From Effrenium voratum (taxonomy: Eukaryota > Sar > Dinophyceae > Suessiales > Symbiodiniaceae), in contig CAUJNA010000189.1 of NCBI GenBank assembly GCA_963377175.1, forward strand, positions 127,394 to 191,393: a stretch of DNA of 64,000 nucleotides, given 5' to 3'. This document shows positions 23,311-35,160 of this stretch, piece by piece (within the stretch, counting starts at the first letter, position 1; each line of letters starts with the position of its first letter). The position numbers and the translations under genes were made by a program. The notes below the pieces were generated by a model, which worked only from the letters and a program-made list of their open reading frames with translations, had not been told where the DNA came from and ran no database searches.

Positions 23311-25139
23311 AAGTTGGGGCGAGCTGGCCTCAACGCCATCCATGAACCTCAGTATGCAGGTAAGGATTCGTCGGGTCTTACGCCTGCTTTGCTCAGGCAC
23401 TTTGACATCAGCTTGCAACAGGGCTGCGCCTGCCACGCAAACTGATGTCACGAAAAGCGCGATCGTCTGCGCCAATGGGCCCGGCTCCGAGAGCGTTCGA
23501 ACGCGAACGTGCCCCGAAGGTGCTCCGACCAGGCGTCGCGATCAGGCCAACGACCGTCCCAAGGAACCACGACCTTAATTCTCTTGCCTTTTGTCAGAGA
23601 GCTAGCTTTCAACCAGTTGCCGTACCACGTCAACTCCTTCTAACTTACTTGGATGAACGATTGAAACAACGCAACACAATCTAGGATGTGGAAAGAGCGG
23701 TACCTCAACGCGTCATGATCCGCCACACCGGATGGCCTTCTCCACACAGTCAACGAAAAAGGCCTGACACTCTGCAGCCACACTGTCCCAGAACACGCCA
23801 ACGTCTCTGCACACGACCTCTTGGAAATACTTGAGACGCCAAAACAAAATAGACAACCGAAAGCACCAAAGCGTCAAACACGTCGCGCCTCCAGCTCTGA
23901 AGGTTCCGAAAACTGCCGATCTGCGACAGCCCGCAACTGGCAATGGGCATTTTGGGTCGAGCAATGTGGCAACTTCGGCAAAGATTGCTCGCGCGCAGAC
24001 CAAGCGCCCAAAATACAACGCAGCACCAAGACAGGTCTGACTGTGGGCAGCAAAACGATAGAGTTGCTTTGCTCGCCTTGGCCGCTTGCTTCTGCTCTTG
24101 CACCAGCTGCTGTTTCAGCCGCCTGGGCAATAAAAAGAATCCGGCAACCAAAGAAATCCCAGCGAGACCATACGCCAGACACGCCGCTACTCCAGCGCTT
24201 CTCCCTATCTGAATCTGGAAGATCAATCCACTCCGGGCACCGGGCTTCACGGTGGCCTGGTACTTCTCTTCCAGTTCCTTCAAAAAGAACTCGGTTCTGA
24301 GACAAGCCCGCCCCATCTTAGCGAGGCTGTCATTTCAAAACTTTTCTTGGGGTCACACCCACCCTGAGTCAAGGTTCAGCGCAGCGAGCTCAGTAAACAA
24401 CGAACGCCCGATCCACGACGCGACAAGGAAAGAAACATGCCAAGGGGTGTCTTGAAACTCCCCTACGCGTGCAACCTTTGTGGCGCCGAAGGTAAATCAC
24501 GCAGCCGTTGCCACTTGACCAACGAGCCTGCGACAGGCCGCTATAAGCGGTGCCTCAGGGCTTCGGTTGGCGGCTGCCTGGGTTGGGAGCCTCTTTTCTT
24601 GTCAGTTGCTTGGCTTTGGCCTCATCCCTCGAAGCCCAAATTGTCTAGAGTTTTGACGAAGCATCCCTCCGAGTTCCTGTGGCAGCTGGACTCTGGGTCA
24701 ACAAGAGGTCAACCATCCAGCTCTGTAGCACATGCAGTTGTTCAAGAAGGAGTGCGGGGCACAAAGCTCTCACCCGCTGGGCTGTATGTAGCCTGCTTCC
24801 TGCCCCCCTCCAAAGGTCGGCACACTGCGTGGGCTCATCCTCGGTTGGGCGGTCCTTCAGGCGACAAGACTGTGCTTCACGATCAGCCATGGCTTGAAAT
24901 CGGCTGCCAACATCTGACCACCAATTTTTTTTTAAACAAAGTCTGGACAGACTGATATTTGGGAAACCCGTCGGCTCGCGTCCTGCGCTTGGGAGGACTG
25001 CCTTGGACAAGCGCTGCGTGAGAATTGCACGCGCTCCCTTGGAATGTTTTCGAACCGTGGCCAAAAACAGGCTCAGCGGTTTCGCTCCTCTGCGTTCCCT
25101 GTCCCACAAGCCTTCCCCAATAGTTTCCACCGGCCGCAA
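23300..25139 (-). CDS. minus-strand exon cluster with a membrane segment, product unknown
   Basis: Protein-like minus segments in 5'-3' order. 25139-24645 (164 codons) includes MADREAQSCRLKDRPTED and LLLEQLHVLQSWMVDLLL. 24316-24060 reads RTEFFLKELEEKYQATVKPG, then a hydrophobic stretch GVAACLAYGLAGISLVAGFF and a basic amphipathic tail PRRLKQQLVQEQKQAAKASK. 24018-23713 includes YFQEVVCRDVGVFWDSVAAE and FFVDCVEKAIRCGGS. 23633-23500 reads IKVVVPWDGRWPDRDAWSEH. 23475-23300 starts MAQTIALFVTSVCVAGAALL. One predicted transmembrane helix flanked by charged helices suggests a membrane-anchored protein. Whether all pieces belong to one gene is inference. Exact junctions were not resolved and no family was recognised. 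Confidence 0.4.
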
Positions 25140-25514
25140 GCCAAAACAGCTGTGACTGTAGCGGGCAAAGGCGGGTGAGTTGTGTGCTAGGTCGGCTGTA
25201 GAAATGCAATTCCTTTCACCCCCTCACTCCATCCCCAAATCCAGCCGTATTATTAACTGGACCTGGCAAGGTGGGGGTGGGAACGAGAAACGGATTCTCT
25301 GGTCATGAATTCGCCGTCTATCCTTTCCTCTTTCATTCCTGCTCCCGCTATCTTCTCCAAACTCTGAATTTGGATGCTAGGAAAAAATACGAAAGGAACG
25401 CAAGGAAAGGAAAGGGGTGCGCCCCGCCCCTCTTCTTTATTGGGAAGCACGTACGAACGCAGGGTGGGATGAAACCCTTTTTCATGAAACGCCTGTTCCC
25501 GGTCAAGGTTTGCT

Positions 25515-25680
25515 GCAGAAACCAAAATGGTGGGTACCAAGGGCCCAAGGGGGTTGATTCAGAAACCAAGAATGTTTCAAAACATGACTCGGGCACCAAC
25601 GAAACAAAAGGTCTGCTTCACAAACCAAGAATGATTCGGAAACCAAAAAGGTTGATGCGAAAACCAGAGCCATGAGATTT
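25515..25680 (-). repeat. CTTGGTTTCTGAATC satellite, minus orientation
   Basis: Seen on plus as repeated GATTCAGAAACCAAGAATG-type units at ~30-bp spacing. It is the reverse complement of the units at 29.83-30.06 kb. The two arrays lie on either side of the copia-like element. Confidence 0.7.
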
Positions 25681-25699
25681 AGGAATTCATTCGCAGTTC

Positions 25700-25903
25700 T
25701 CAACCAATACAAACTAGCCCACAAAGCGCACGACCTGCCAACCAAGACCACCGCAATTCAACGTAAGATTCCAAAGCAGAAAATTCCAGTGGAAAACGGG
25801 CAGAAAGCAACACAGTCTCAGCAATGAACGAAAGAACCGGGTCAGCAGGCTGAGCCACACAATCAAACAAAGAAACCATCAAACGCGGGCTGGAGAATTC
25901 CAC
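25700..25903 (-). CDS. minus-strand exon candidate, product unknown
   Basis: A 67-codon frame reads RLMVSLFDCVAQPADPVLSF and ETVLLSARFPLEFSALESYV. The composition is natural and fairly hydrophobic. It is isolated, next to the TTTCTGAATC satellite, with no recognised domain. Confidence 0.25.
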   Translation of the reverse strand: MEFSSPRLMVSLFDCVAQPADPVLSFIAETVLLSARFPLEFSALESYVELRWSWLAGRALCGLVCIG

Positions 25904-26109
25904 TCATGAGCAGCCCTCGCTGCCATCTACTTGGCTCAAGCCCAAATGATAGCACTTTCCGAGGAAAAAGCTGCTTCCACTTGCTGATTGGTGGTGATCA
26001 TTCTTGGCTTACAGGTAAACCAAAAAACACTGCCTTCTTACATATTTGGTCATCTACCCCTTCCCTACATGTTCATTCTTCGTCAGAATAGATCCTTTGA
26101 CTGGAGGTT

Positions 26110-28430
26110 TTCCGAAAAAAGGCTGTCAAGTGGAGCAGATGGTCCGCCGCGACTTTTTCGAGCTTTCGTAAGGGCGGACATGTGTCCTACGAAGAAACTA
26201 CCAACATATCAAAGAACGCAGAAGTGCCTCCGCAATACGACGCCCGCGTTAATTGGTTTCGGCGCGAAGATCAGGCAAGAGACTGGGTTGCATTCACGGC
26301 CATCGAGCCGCAGCGGCGAGGTCCGTTGTTGAAGAACAGGCTCACAGACGACGCCCTCGCGCACCGCGAGCTGTCGGAGAATGAAAGGCTTGTTGATCCG
26401 GACAATGGGCTAGGATTTTTTTTACATTCCTACGCGGCTACTTCTCAAAGAACACCCGGAACGCATGCCTTTACTGATTTCTCAACCACCAGAGAGGAAA
26501 CAATGAAATCGTGAACAACACAAGCAACTGCGAGATTCTTCTTAGAAGACTACGAGCCTGAAAGCACAGTACCAGAATTCACACGAACAAGCCCTGAATA
26601 CATTCAGGCCATCAACCGCGCCAATCAGAAAAAAAACGCGACCAACACAATGAAAGGGCCAATGACATAGCAACCCTTCTCCAGGGACTGCCGAAAACCG
26701 CCACAGTACCCATAGCACCCGAGCCAGTCTTCCTGGGCTCAGCAGATCGGGCGAACACCAGGTCAAGGAAGAAGACAACAGCACACACAGGCTTTTGCAG
26801 GTGTCTTCCAACTTCCTGAGTGCACATACAACATCGTAAAGACCGCGCGCGACAACCTTCATCCAGAACAGAACATCTCTCCTCTGAACGGGCGCAACCG
26901 ATCCAAAACCTTCTACATCCTTGAACCAGGTGACTACGAAGGAGAAGAAAGGCTCTGGGAAGAAGATGATGAAGGTGAAGAAGGATTTTGTCCACTCGAC
27001 GATGAGGAACGACCATGCTTTTGCCCTAAAAAGATTTCAGCGTCGGACTCTCAAGTCTAGCAAGGGTAAAGGTAAGGGCAAGCGAAGGGGCAACCTTTCA
27101 GGAAACCACAAGGCCAATGACTCCACCCCCGAAACCAGAAACGAAAAGGAAAACACTGGAACAAACCACAAGGACAAAGGAAAAGACCCCGGCAAGAACG
27201 ACGACAAAGGCAAAGGCAAAGCCAAGACCCTTGCCGTGGATTACAGCGCCTATGCGCAGGAAGCCACACAGCCCCCTGCCGACATATCGGCAGAGCCTTG
27301 CCCGGACGATTGGAGCTCCAGCGCATGGCGGGCGACAGAATGGAACAGCAACTCTTTTTGCATGAGCCGCACCGATGGCATATCTCGCAGACTCAACAGG
27401 AAAAGTTGACGCTTGCAGAAGTACGGTCACCCACAATGGCTTGGCCGGCATGATTCCGCAGGCAACACTCATCAAGCAGGCCGATAATCCAACCCATGTC
27501 ATCCTCGACAACCTTTGCACAGAGCACATGGGCAGTTGGCTTGCAGTGGGGAAATGTAGTAAGGCGACTGCACCATATCCTGCGCGGATGAAGTACGAGT
27601 ACATCCCGCGCAGAACCAGGTTCACCTTCGCCAATGGTCAAACCTCTAAGGTTGACTGGACTCCCGACTGTTCTATAAAACCAAACTGTTCTATACCACC
27701 AAACCACCTATGCTGACGTGCACTGACATTCTTGAACAAGGACAAGTTCCGGCTCTGTTGAGTATTGATCAGATGCGAAATCTCACCCGCACTCCTCAAT
27801 GTGACAAAATCACAAGCAAGGCGTTCGGGATGATTCAGCAACCCGCGCAAGTGTCCAATAGCGGTCACGCGCTTGCAACCAAGGGAATCGAAAACCAAGA
27901 TCATACTCTACGCACATCCATCGCTGCCAGCCACTGCCTTTCCAGACGAGGCATCACCAAAGAAACCCAGTGTTTGAGCACCAGCGCCGGCAGCAGAGAC
28001 AACCGAGACCATCGGACAGGTCAACCACGCCAACTACCAAGGAACTCCATACAGCTCATGTGTCCAAGAGGAGAGCACTGCTCGCGCCTGGCACAAGCAA
28101 AACTTGTTCGATTTCACACACACAGAGATTTTCAACCAAAGAAGCGCTAAAAGATTCCAAGTCGAGACCAAAGAGTTACTATCTTCCGTTGCTTTTGAGC
28201 ATCACCTAGTTCTGCGTCTTTGGCCTGCTGAGTTCCAAGTCGTTTTCCACCCGGAAGAGCTTGTCCCAAACAAAGTGGACCAGCAGCGGATCTGCACCAC
28301 GCGGGCGCCGACACCCCCACCGAGCGCTGGTCAAGCAAGCTGGCTGCCAAACAAAACTTTGCGGCATCCTCCATGTCCACGCGACGCGGTCATCGCCACG
28401 CTGGACGGTGGCACCGTTTGGGCCTGATGG
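26110..28430 (+). mobile_element. decayed Ty1/copia-like retroelement (gag-protease part)
   Basis: Broken plus-strand frames line up in gag-pol order. A gag-like segment at 26182-26500 reads QARDWVAFTAIEPQRRGPLL and ERLVDPDNGLGFF. A second at 26570-26680 reads EFTRTSPEYIQAINRANQKK. An acidic stretch follows at 26930-27040. A lysine/glycine-rich KGKGK region with a tryptophan-rich tail spans 27055-27410. A protease-like core at 27498-27539 reads VILDNLCTEHMGSW, where the aspartyl protease Asp-Thr/Ser-Gly has become Asp-Asn-Leu. Next come RTRFTFANGQTSKVDW and, in another frame at 27710, GQVPALLSIDQMRNL. A last frame (about 27990-28430) contains ARAWHKQNLFDFTHTEIFNQ. Integrase, RT and RNase H are absent and no LTRs were seen. 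It is dead: several frameshifts, the altered catalytic triad and the 3' truncation. From memory this arrangement is typical of dinoflagellate copia-like elements. Confidence 0.7.
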
Positions 28431-29830
28431 CGCCTTGCTTGCAAGGTAGAGAAAGCAACGCGGGCTCGCCACGATCAGCAGGAGGAGCAGGGCGTCTGGG
28501 CTTCGACTGGGACTCTTGCGTTGACTGGGATCTTACAAAATGAAGCGTGCAGAATGGAATTTTGCAAAATTGTTCCTGACTACTCTAGCTGGCTTGCGGC
28601 TAGCTTTCTGGAAGGGATAGGCTCACCACTGCGCTCATTCTCTGCGACTCCCCGTGCCACTTCACGAACACAACACACGACTTGTCCACAATGGCCACTT
28701 GTAAATTCGGAAGCGTCAAAATTCAATGGCTTGCCATCAACAACATCAACCTGCACGCCGCCCCTTCGCGAATGATCGGCAAGGCTCTCCACGCGATCGC
28801 CTTGAACAGACCAAGGGCTTGAGCCGCCCGCGCCTCAGACCTCGCGCTACCATCCGTTCACAAGTGGCCTCAATTGTAGCAAGGTTCGCCACTTGAGTGA
28901 ACATGCCACTTGCTCGTTGAACTGTCAGCTGTCAAGCCAGTGGTCAAGTTCAAGCCAACTGTCAACGCAATCCATCCTCAAGTCAATTGTCAATTGTGCT
29001 TGAAACTCTCCCGAGCCACTTGAGACACGTTTGCGTTTCGCCCGTGAGCAGTTTGACAATTTTAGCTACGTCTGTTGACAGGTCCCAATTGACACTTGCA
29101 AAATCATGCTCCAAGAAAACTAACCCACCAAGCTCCCATTGGGCATCAAGAAGGTCAACAACTCGTCAGACCAGGCCAAGGCATATACCAAGATCTTGGG
29201 CTCCATCAACTTCATCGTCTAAACGGTATCTTTTCCTGAAGGGAGTTAGTCGATAGTTTCACAAGGACACATCAGTCCTAATCTTTTTCCAGCCACACAG
29301 ACGCAGAGTCTTTTGACATAATTAGGTGTCAACTTTTGCTTGCCATTTCTCATGCACTTAGTTTGTACAAATCATGTAGATATCAGACAATCCGACGTGT
29401 CCGAGCCACAAAATAGATTGACCTTTCTGATGTGATCGAAATCGATCCGAGTATTTCTCAATGGCTACGCACATAGGAAAAATATGGCTGCGGCAAAGAG
29501 CCTTGAGAATATAATTACTCGGCGCCAAAGGTCGAAAGAATGTGTGTTTGTTTTGTTTTGTTCTGTGTTTCGCAGACTATTGACCTTTGGGCAATCAGCT
29601 TGCATCACGTATGCATATTATTGGCTCTAGCCCCCTTTTTTCTACCATAGAGTTCATAATCGCCATAGAAGAAGACCTCGCTGCGCTCGCACTCAGCACA
29701 CTCTTATGTATTGTATTGACCAGGGATTTCCACAACAGTGTCACCCTTCAGGTCATCAGATTTTGGCTGAGAAACAGATCCATGGCCATTGGAGTCTGCT
29801 ACCGCAGTGGGCTTCTCCTCCTTAGCTTCT
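28430..29830. other. no firm gene
   Basis: 28870-29000 is rich in repeated CACTTG/CAATTG/GTCAAG words. A possible exon end on plus at 29127-29222 reads LPLGIKKVNNSSDQAKAYTK to a TAA. It stands alone and its family is not recognised. Confidence 0.4.
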
Positions 29831-30060
29831 GAAAATCGCACCGTTACTTTCTCAATCGCGCATGCTGTGATTTCTGAATGTTGCCTGCTTTGGCTTCTGA
29901 ATCAAGAGGCTTGGGTTTCTGAATCGGTCATTGTTGGTTTATGAATCGCACATCAAGTGGTTTCTGAATCGTGGACCATAGTTTCTGCAGCGCGCAGCTT
30001 TGTTTGTGAATCGCTCACGTGTTTGGTTGCTGAGTCGCTCCAGGTTGGCTTTTGAATCGG
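29830..30060 (+). repeat. TTTCTGAATCG satellite, plus orientation
   Basis: Eight or so diverged ~30-bp units with core GGTTTCTGAATCG. It is the inverted counterpart of the array at 25515-25680. Confidence 0.75.
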
Positions 30061-30259
30061 TCCTTGTTCCCTGTTCCCGCTCCCTACCCCTTCCACAAGC
30101 TAAGCCACGAAAGAGACAGTGCAAGAGCTCATGTCACTGGGATGTTGGATGAATCTTTGCCTGTGCTGTGCAATGTTGTTTTGCTCGGGAGGCACTGCAA
30201 ACAAACAAAAATGAACTGCCACAGATTCCAAGAAGAGAAATGAAGCAAACCTGTCAGGA

Positions 30260-32895
30260 AACCCTGTGAAACCTCCGAAGCTTTCTGACCGCTCGGCCGC
30301 GCGCTTCTCAGCCAGTGCGGAGTAGGCAGAGCTCTGTGCCTGGGCGAGGGTTTGACCCAAGATCAACAGCTTATGATAATGTTGATCAAGTTCATCAAAA
30401 CTTGTGATGCTGTCGGCTGCGATGCATCCAACTCGGCCGGACATAAGGAAAAAGCCAATAGGCGAGGCCGCGCGGCTTGCCGGTTCTGTGTCAGTGGCTT
30501 TCCGTTCTCCAGTTTAAGTGTCCAGCCAAACACAAAGCCCACGATGAAAAGAAGTCGACTCTTGAGGGCGTCATGTGAAAGTCTCCCAAGTCTCAACTAT
30601 TTTTCCCATTTTCCCAAATAAGCAGACCATCAAGCAAATCTCAAACCAGCAAGGTCTCGGAATGGGGAGCTGCCCCCTCCTTTTCGGGTTGCGTGGATGA
30701 TTTCAGCACCGCTTACCCCGCAGCTTCGCAGATTCCCAGCTGACAAAAAGCGACACAAAAACACGGAAGCACGGAGACAGGGAGGCAAGAAAATACAGAG
30801 ACATAGGCACTGGACACCCTTTTCCAGCCCTTTCAAGCCCAGTCCTGCTCCACCGCACTGCGCAAGGACTTGTTTGTCCTCGTCAAGCATCCAGGCCTCT
30901 TACTTGTTTGCCCAAGCAGTCGTGGGAAGATTGGGCTGTGTTGCTGTGGAAATTTGGGGTGCCCTACATGGATGCGGGTGCCACTGCTTCAACAATTATG
31001 TTAACCAAACACACTGCGTGCCTGTCTGTCTCGCTTCCAACTTTGCAGAAAGCGTTGACGCTTCACATCATTTCAACAGCGTTGCGCCAGCTTTCGCTAT
31101 GCAGAAATGGTTGGCTGCCTTTGTTGTCTCGAGATGAAGAAACAGCATTGCAAAGTCATTTGATGGCGCCAATCGCCGGCCTCTTCGCCTGCTTGATTTG
31201 ATTCTCTAGGAACTGCCTGTCATCCTCCAGCGCCTCGGGAGGCATGGGCACCCCGGCTCACGATTATTGAGTCCCTGCAAATGCGCGGCACCCACGACCA
31301 ACTGTACAGTTTAGTTCTATTGAGTCAAGGGTAAGGAGCTTACAGAAATAAACATGTTTTTCTGGGACGCTTAATTTCAGCGCCACTCATGGAACATGCG
31401 CCATCAGCTAAACGGCTGGGTGCCCAGCATCGGCCTTGCCCTTCCACTTGTCCAACTCCTGACAGATCGTTGTGAAACAGCTCAAGTACAAAGCACCTGA
31501 GGCGATTCTGTTTCAAAGTGGAATACCTTCAAACAACTGGTAGCTGGAGTCAAAAGCAGCCAACGCAATATTTTTGAGGAGCGAGTGCCTGTCCTTTTTG
31601 TATTTCTTGACGAGCTCGTCCAACCGCAGGGCCTCGTGGGAAACATCCGGCAGTTGCTCTGCAACTTCACCGATGCGCGCCTCGTTCATGAACCAGTCCA
31701 GCTCCTCATGGCAATCACTACCACTAGCGGTGCAATTGGACGATCGCCTTCTCCAGGCACTGGATCTTGGCATCCCTTCTCGTCTTTGTTTCCTCCTCAT
31801 CTGCCTTCGCCACAAACACCATATGGCATGTCTGGTCACGAAATGGTCCCTTAAGCCCATTGCCCTTTTGGTTTGCAAAAGGCAGGATCCTTATTTCTGG
31901 TTCTAAGACATCTCATGAATGAAACCGCTCCAATGCCGGGCCTTCTGCTTTAACTCCTTGAACTCCTTCTGTACTGTGAACCTCTGAGAGACTTGCCCCA
32001 TGACATGTACGGAAAACAAACAACCTAAAGAGTTGTTTAGCGACCGACCTCGCAATCACCCTCACAGGTGGACAGTTGTAAAGCAGTTCACCGACAATCC
32101 AAATTAAACGCAGAACCGGGCACTTAGAAAATGACAGGCCACTTGCCTTAAGCGAGCTGCCTGTCCGCAACACGTTGTGCACCGCAACTCACAGAACTCC
32201 AGTCTGGCTTGATGCTCATTGAATTCTCTGGAAGCCTGGGTGCTGTTACACAATGAACAAATGATCTATTCGCTCCACCCCATGCAATCTCGCAATCGTA
32301 TCTGTCTATTCAGGAGGTTCTCCGGCGCCGTAGCTTGGGTCTCGGGCATGAAGCTCTTATAAGCCACAAAGAAGGCCTTGGACAGTTGCTCAATGCGCAA
32401 CATGGCGATGCTTGCCTCAATTGTGGTTGTCCGATCCTCACCGCAGGATTGAACATCCCACTTGCGCGAAAGTCGATGTCTTGACTGGAGCAGCACTCTT
32501 GTCTTGGGATGCTAGCAAACCTTGTCAAGCCCATGCTGGGGCCAATTCCTTCTCGTTCGCACCAAGTTTGCTCTCCACCCTCTCATCCAGCACGTCTGCC
32601 AGTGCCTGGCACACACGTAGGGGAGATCCCCTCTAAATGATTTGAGACATATGCGACCTTCGACGGATTTCATTGAAGGCTTTGAGTCAGGCGAAGGCCG
32701 GGAGGGAAGCCAGCCATACATCCTCCCAACCCAAATCCACCCTAAACCTGAACATTACAAAACATGTGGCATCTATCTTTCAATCTTGGACAATTGCCTT
32801 GCTTGGCATGGTGACTTAGAGGGTGACGCGCAGGACTTCCTCATGTGGCTCAAACACTTGCTCAATCAAATTGGTCGAAGACTGCTTGAGGTTGT
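30260..32895 (-). CDS. multi-exon minus-strand gene, helical protein, product unknown
   Basis: About a dozen short protein-like segments run in order on the minus strand. ~32870-32815: SSTNLIEQVFEPHEEVLRVT. ~32615-32520: CQALADVLDERVESKLGAN. ~32450-32266: TIEASIAMLRIEQLSKAFFV. ~32000-31915: RFTVQKEFKELKQKARHWSG. ~31845-31745: DEEETKTRRDAKIQCLEKA. ~31710-31515: EELDWFMNEARIGEVAEQLP and DELVKKYKKDRHSLLKNIAL. ~31485-31405: TTICQELDKWKGKADAGH. ~31255-31166: PPEALEDDRQFLENQIKQAK. ~31065-30970: VGSETDRHAVCLVNIIVEAV. ~30900-30810: MLDEDKQVLAQCGGAGLGLK. ~30570-30520: SRLLFIVGFVFGWTLKL (possible membrane helix). ~30430-30260: SFDELDQHYHKLLILGQTLA. Gaps of 50-300 bp fit introns. Charged amphipathic helices dominate. 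The family is not recognised, and exon ends and a single-gene model are inferred. Confidence 0.55.
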
Positions 32896-33104
32896 GGGAT
32901 GATAAAACCGGGAACAAATCCAGAAAAAGCAGGTCAAAGGTTGGCTTTGGACTGAGGCCCTAGCACAGCCGTAAGCACGAAATAAAAAGTCCCCGCATTG
33001 ACACCAGCTCATGCGAGCCCAGCACCCCCAAAAATCCGCCGACCCCTTTCTCCAAAGGGAAGTTGCATGGGAAGGGTTTGTCTTTGTCCTTGTCTAAGTG
33101 ATGA

Positions 33105-33582
33105 TTATCATCATTTCACATCATCCGGATCATCATCATTACTTCTTTTTCATTCGTTTCAAGTCTGCCGTTAGACCCGACTGGAAATGCAGAGGATGTG
33201 CTGTCATGATTGTCATGATAATTGCTGCTGAGGCTGGGGATGCATAGTGATGACTGTCATCGGGATGATGATGATGATGACGAACATGATGAAGAACATG
33301 ATGATGAAAATGATGATGATGATGATGAACATGATGATGAAAATGATGATGTGATGATGAAAATGATGATGGTGGCATGATCATGTTCCTCATCATGTTC
33401 ATCATCAAAACCGTGGCTCTTCTTTTTCATCTACGTTTCAAGTGTCCCGTTAGACCCGACTGGAAATGCAGAAGATGCGTTGTCATGATTGTCATGACAA
33501 TTTAACTGCTGGTGATGCTGAGGATGCGTAGTGATGATTATGAGGATGATCATCATCATCATCGTCATCTTCACCATCATCA

Positions 33583-33613
<31 letters not shown>

Positions 33614-33838
33614 GTTCATCATCATCATCATTCCTCATCATGTTCATCGTCAAAACCGTGGCTGGGGATGCAGAGTGATGACGCTAACTGCTGGTGATGC
33701 TGAGGATGCGTAGTGATGATTATCATTAGGATGATGATGATGCAAATGCTGATGATGAATTAACACGATGATGAGATGAACATGATGATGATGACCTTCA
33801 TCATCGTGTCCATCATTTCATCATCATTTTGATCATCA

Positions 33839-33887
<49 letters not shown>

Positions 33888-34014
33888 TCATTTTCATCAA
33901 AACCTTGGCGGTGTTGTTTTTTGAGATATGTTTCAAGCGTGCCGTTAGACACGACTGGAAATGCAGAAGATGCGTTGTCATGATTTTCATGATAACTGCT
34001 GCTGATGCTGGGGA

Positions 34015-34066
<52 letters not shown>

Positions 34067-34350
34067 TGATGAGGATTATGATGATGAACATGATAATGAC
34101 GATGATGATGAACATGATGATAATGATGATGACCACCACCATTTTCTTCATCATGTTCATCATCATCATCATCATCATGTTCATCATCATTTTCATCATC
34201 ATGTTCATCATCAAACCATGGCGCTCTTCTTTTTCACATAGCTTTCAAGTGTGCGGTTAGACCTGACTTGAGATGCAGGGGATGCGTAGTCATGATTGTC
34301 ATGCTGGTGATGCCGGGGGTGCATAGTTCATCATCATCATGATCATCATC
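33105..34350. repeat. ATC/GAT array with the same ~100-bp unit as at 0-2.7 kb
   Basis: Blocks of (GAT)n or (ATC)n lie between copies of the GTTAGACCCGACTGGAAATG..GCAGAGGATGC..GCTGATGCTGGGGATGC unit at about 33155-33250, 33430-33535, 33655-33720, 33925-34020 and 34240-34330. Partial copies follow at 34550-34625 and, reversed, at 35455-35530 and 35582-35635. Here the unit reads GACTGGAAATGCAGA more often than GACTTGAGATGCAAA, so this array forms its own subfamily. Confidence 0.92.
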
Positions 34351-34364
34351 ACCATCACCATCTG

Positions 34365-34545
34365 ATTGCATCCCGAGGTGTTCCGACGAAGCGATGGCAC
34401 AAAGTCCACACTTCGCATCCACAGCAATACATCGAAGTCTTGAGAAGAAAAAATGGCCCCCAACATGGTTTGCTGCCCGAGTTTCCACGCACCCGGGGCA
34501 CTTCTTGTAAAATTCAACAAGGTGCTTATTGTCACGCGAATTTAT
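34365..34545 (-). other. cysteine-rich open stretch inside the ATC repeat
   Basis: About 60 codons on minus between two repeat units read CGINSRDNKHLVEFYKKCPG, then RAANHVGGHFFFSRLRC and AKCGLCAIASSEHLG. Two CxxC pairs (CPGC, CGLC) resemble a metal-binding spacing. It may be a captured exon or unique filler; no family was recognised. Confidence 0.3.
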
Positions 34546-34929
34546 CCCGCAGTGGCTTGTTTGAGATGCAGGGAATGCGTCGTCATAATTATCAGAACAA
34601 CTACTGGTGATGCTAAAAATGCAAGGTTGATGGAAGGTCGGGTGTTTCCGTCTAAGTGTAGGTCCAGTTGATTGGTTGACGGACCTTTGCAGACATGCTT
34701 GTGGTCTAAGTTGAGCTTCACATTTCTTTGGGACCTTTGCAGGCTTTAGCGGGCTCAAACTCACGAAGCCTCGAGCGGTCTCAACCTCTGCCATATCCAG
34801 GCCACTTCAGACATCACGCTTTCGGGCCTCAAAAAAACTTGGAAAGGTCCCAGACATTTGCAGGAATTATTACTCCCCTCAAAGGGCCCCTCAAATTTGG
34901 GTCGGAACCGGCCTCCCCAGTGGTCTTTG

Positions 34930-35160
34930 GTCTTCTTCAATCCTTTTTGTTTGGTACAGGCTTAGTTTTGGTTTAGTATTGCTTCGTAATGGCTAGTCCT
35001 GGTTGGAAATTGGTGTTGTATTGGCTTGGTATTGGATTAGTGTATTTTTGCACTGGTTAGTCCTGGTTTTAGATTTGCTTTAGAACTGGTTTTGGCTTAG
35101 TATTGGTTTAGGATTGCTTAGCACTGCCAGCACTGGTCAGCATTTGGAGAAATATTGGTA
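34930..35160 (+). repeat. degenerate TTGGTTTAG/TATTGG repeat
   Basis: Irregular 11-14-bp units such as CTTAGTATTGGTTTAGGATT. Similar in style to 5.05-5.40 and 38.33-38.60 kb. Confidence 0.6.

Noticed and set aside
25919..25940. GCCATCTACTTGGCTCAAG resembling the dinoflagellate spliced leader
   Set aside because: Only the last 10 bases (TTGGCTCAAG) match and two extra bases interrupt the rest; too weak for a relict leader.
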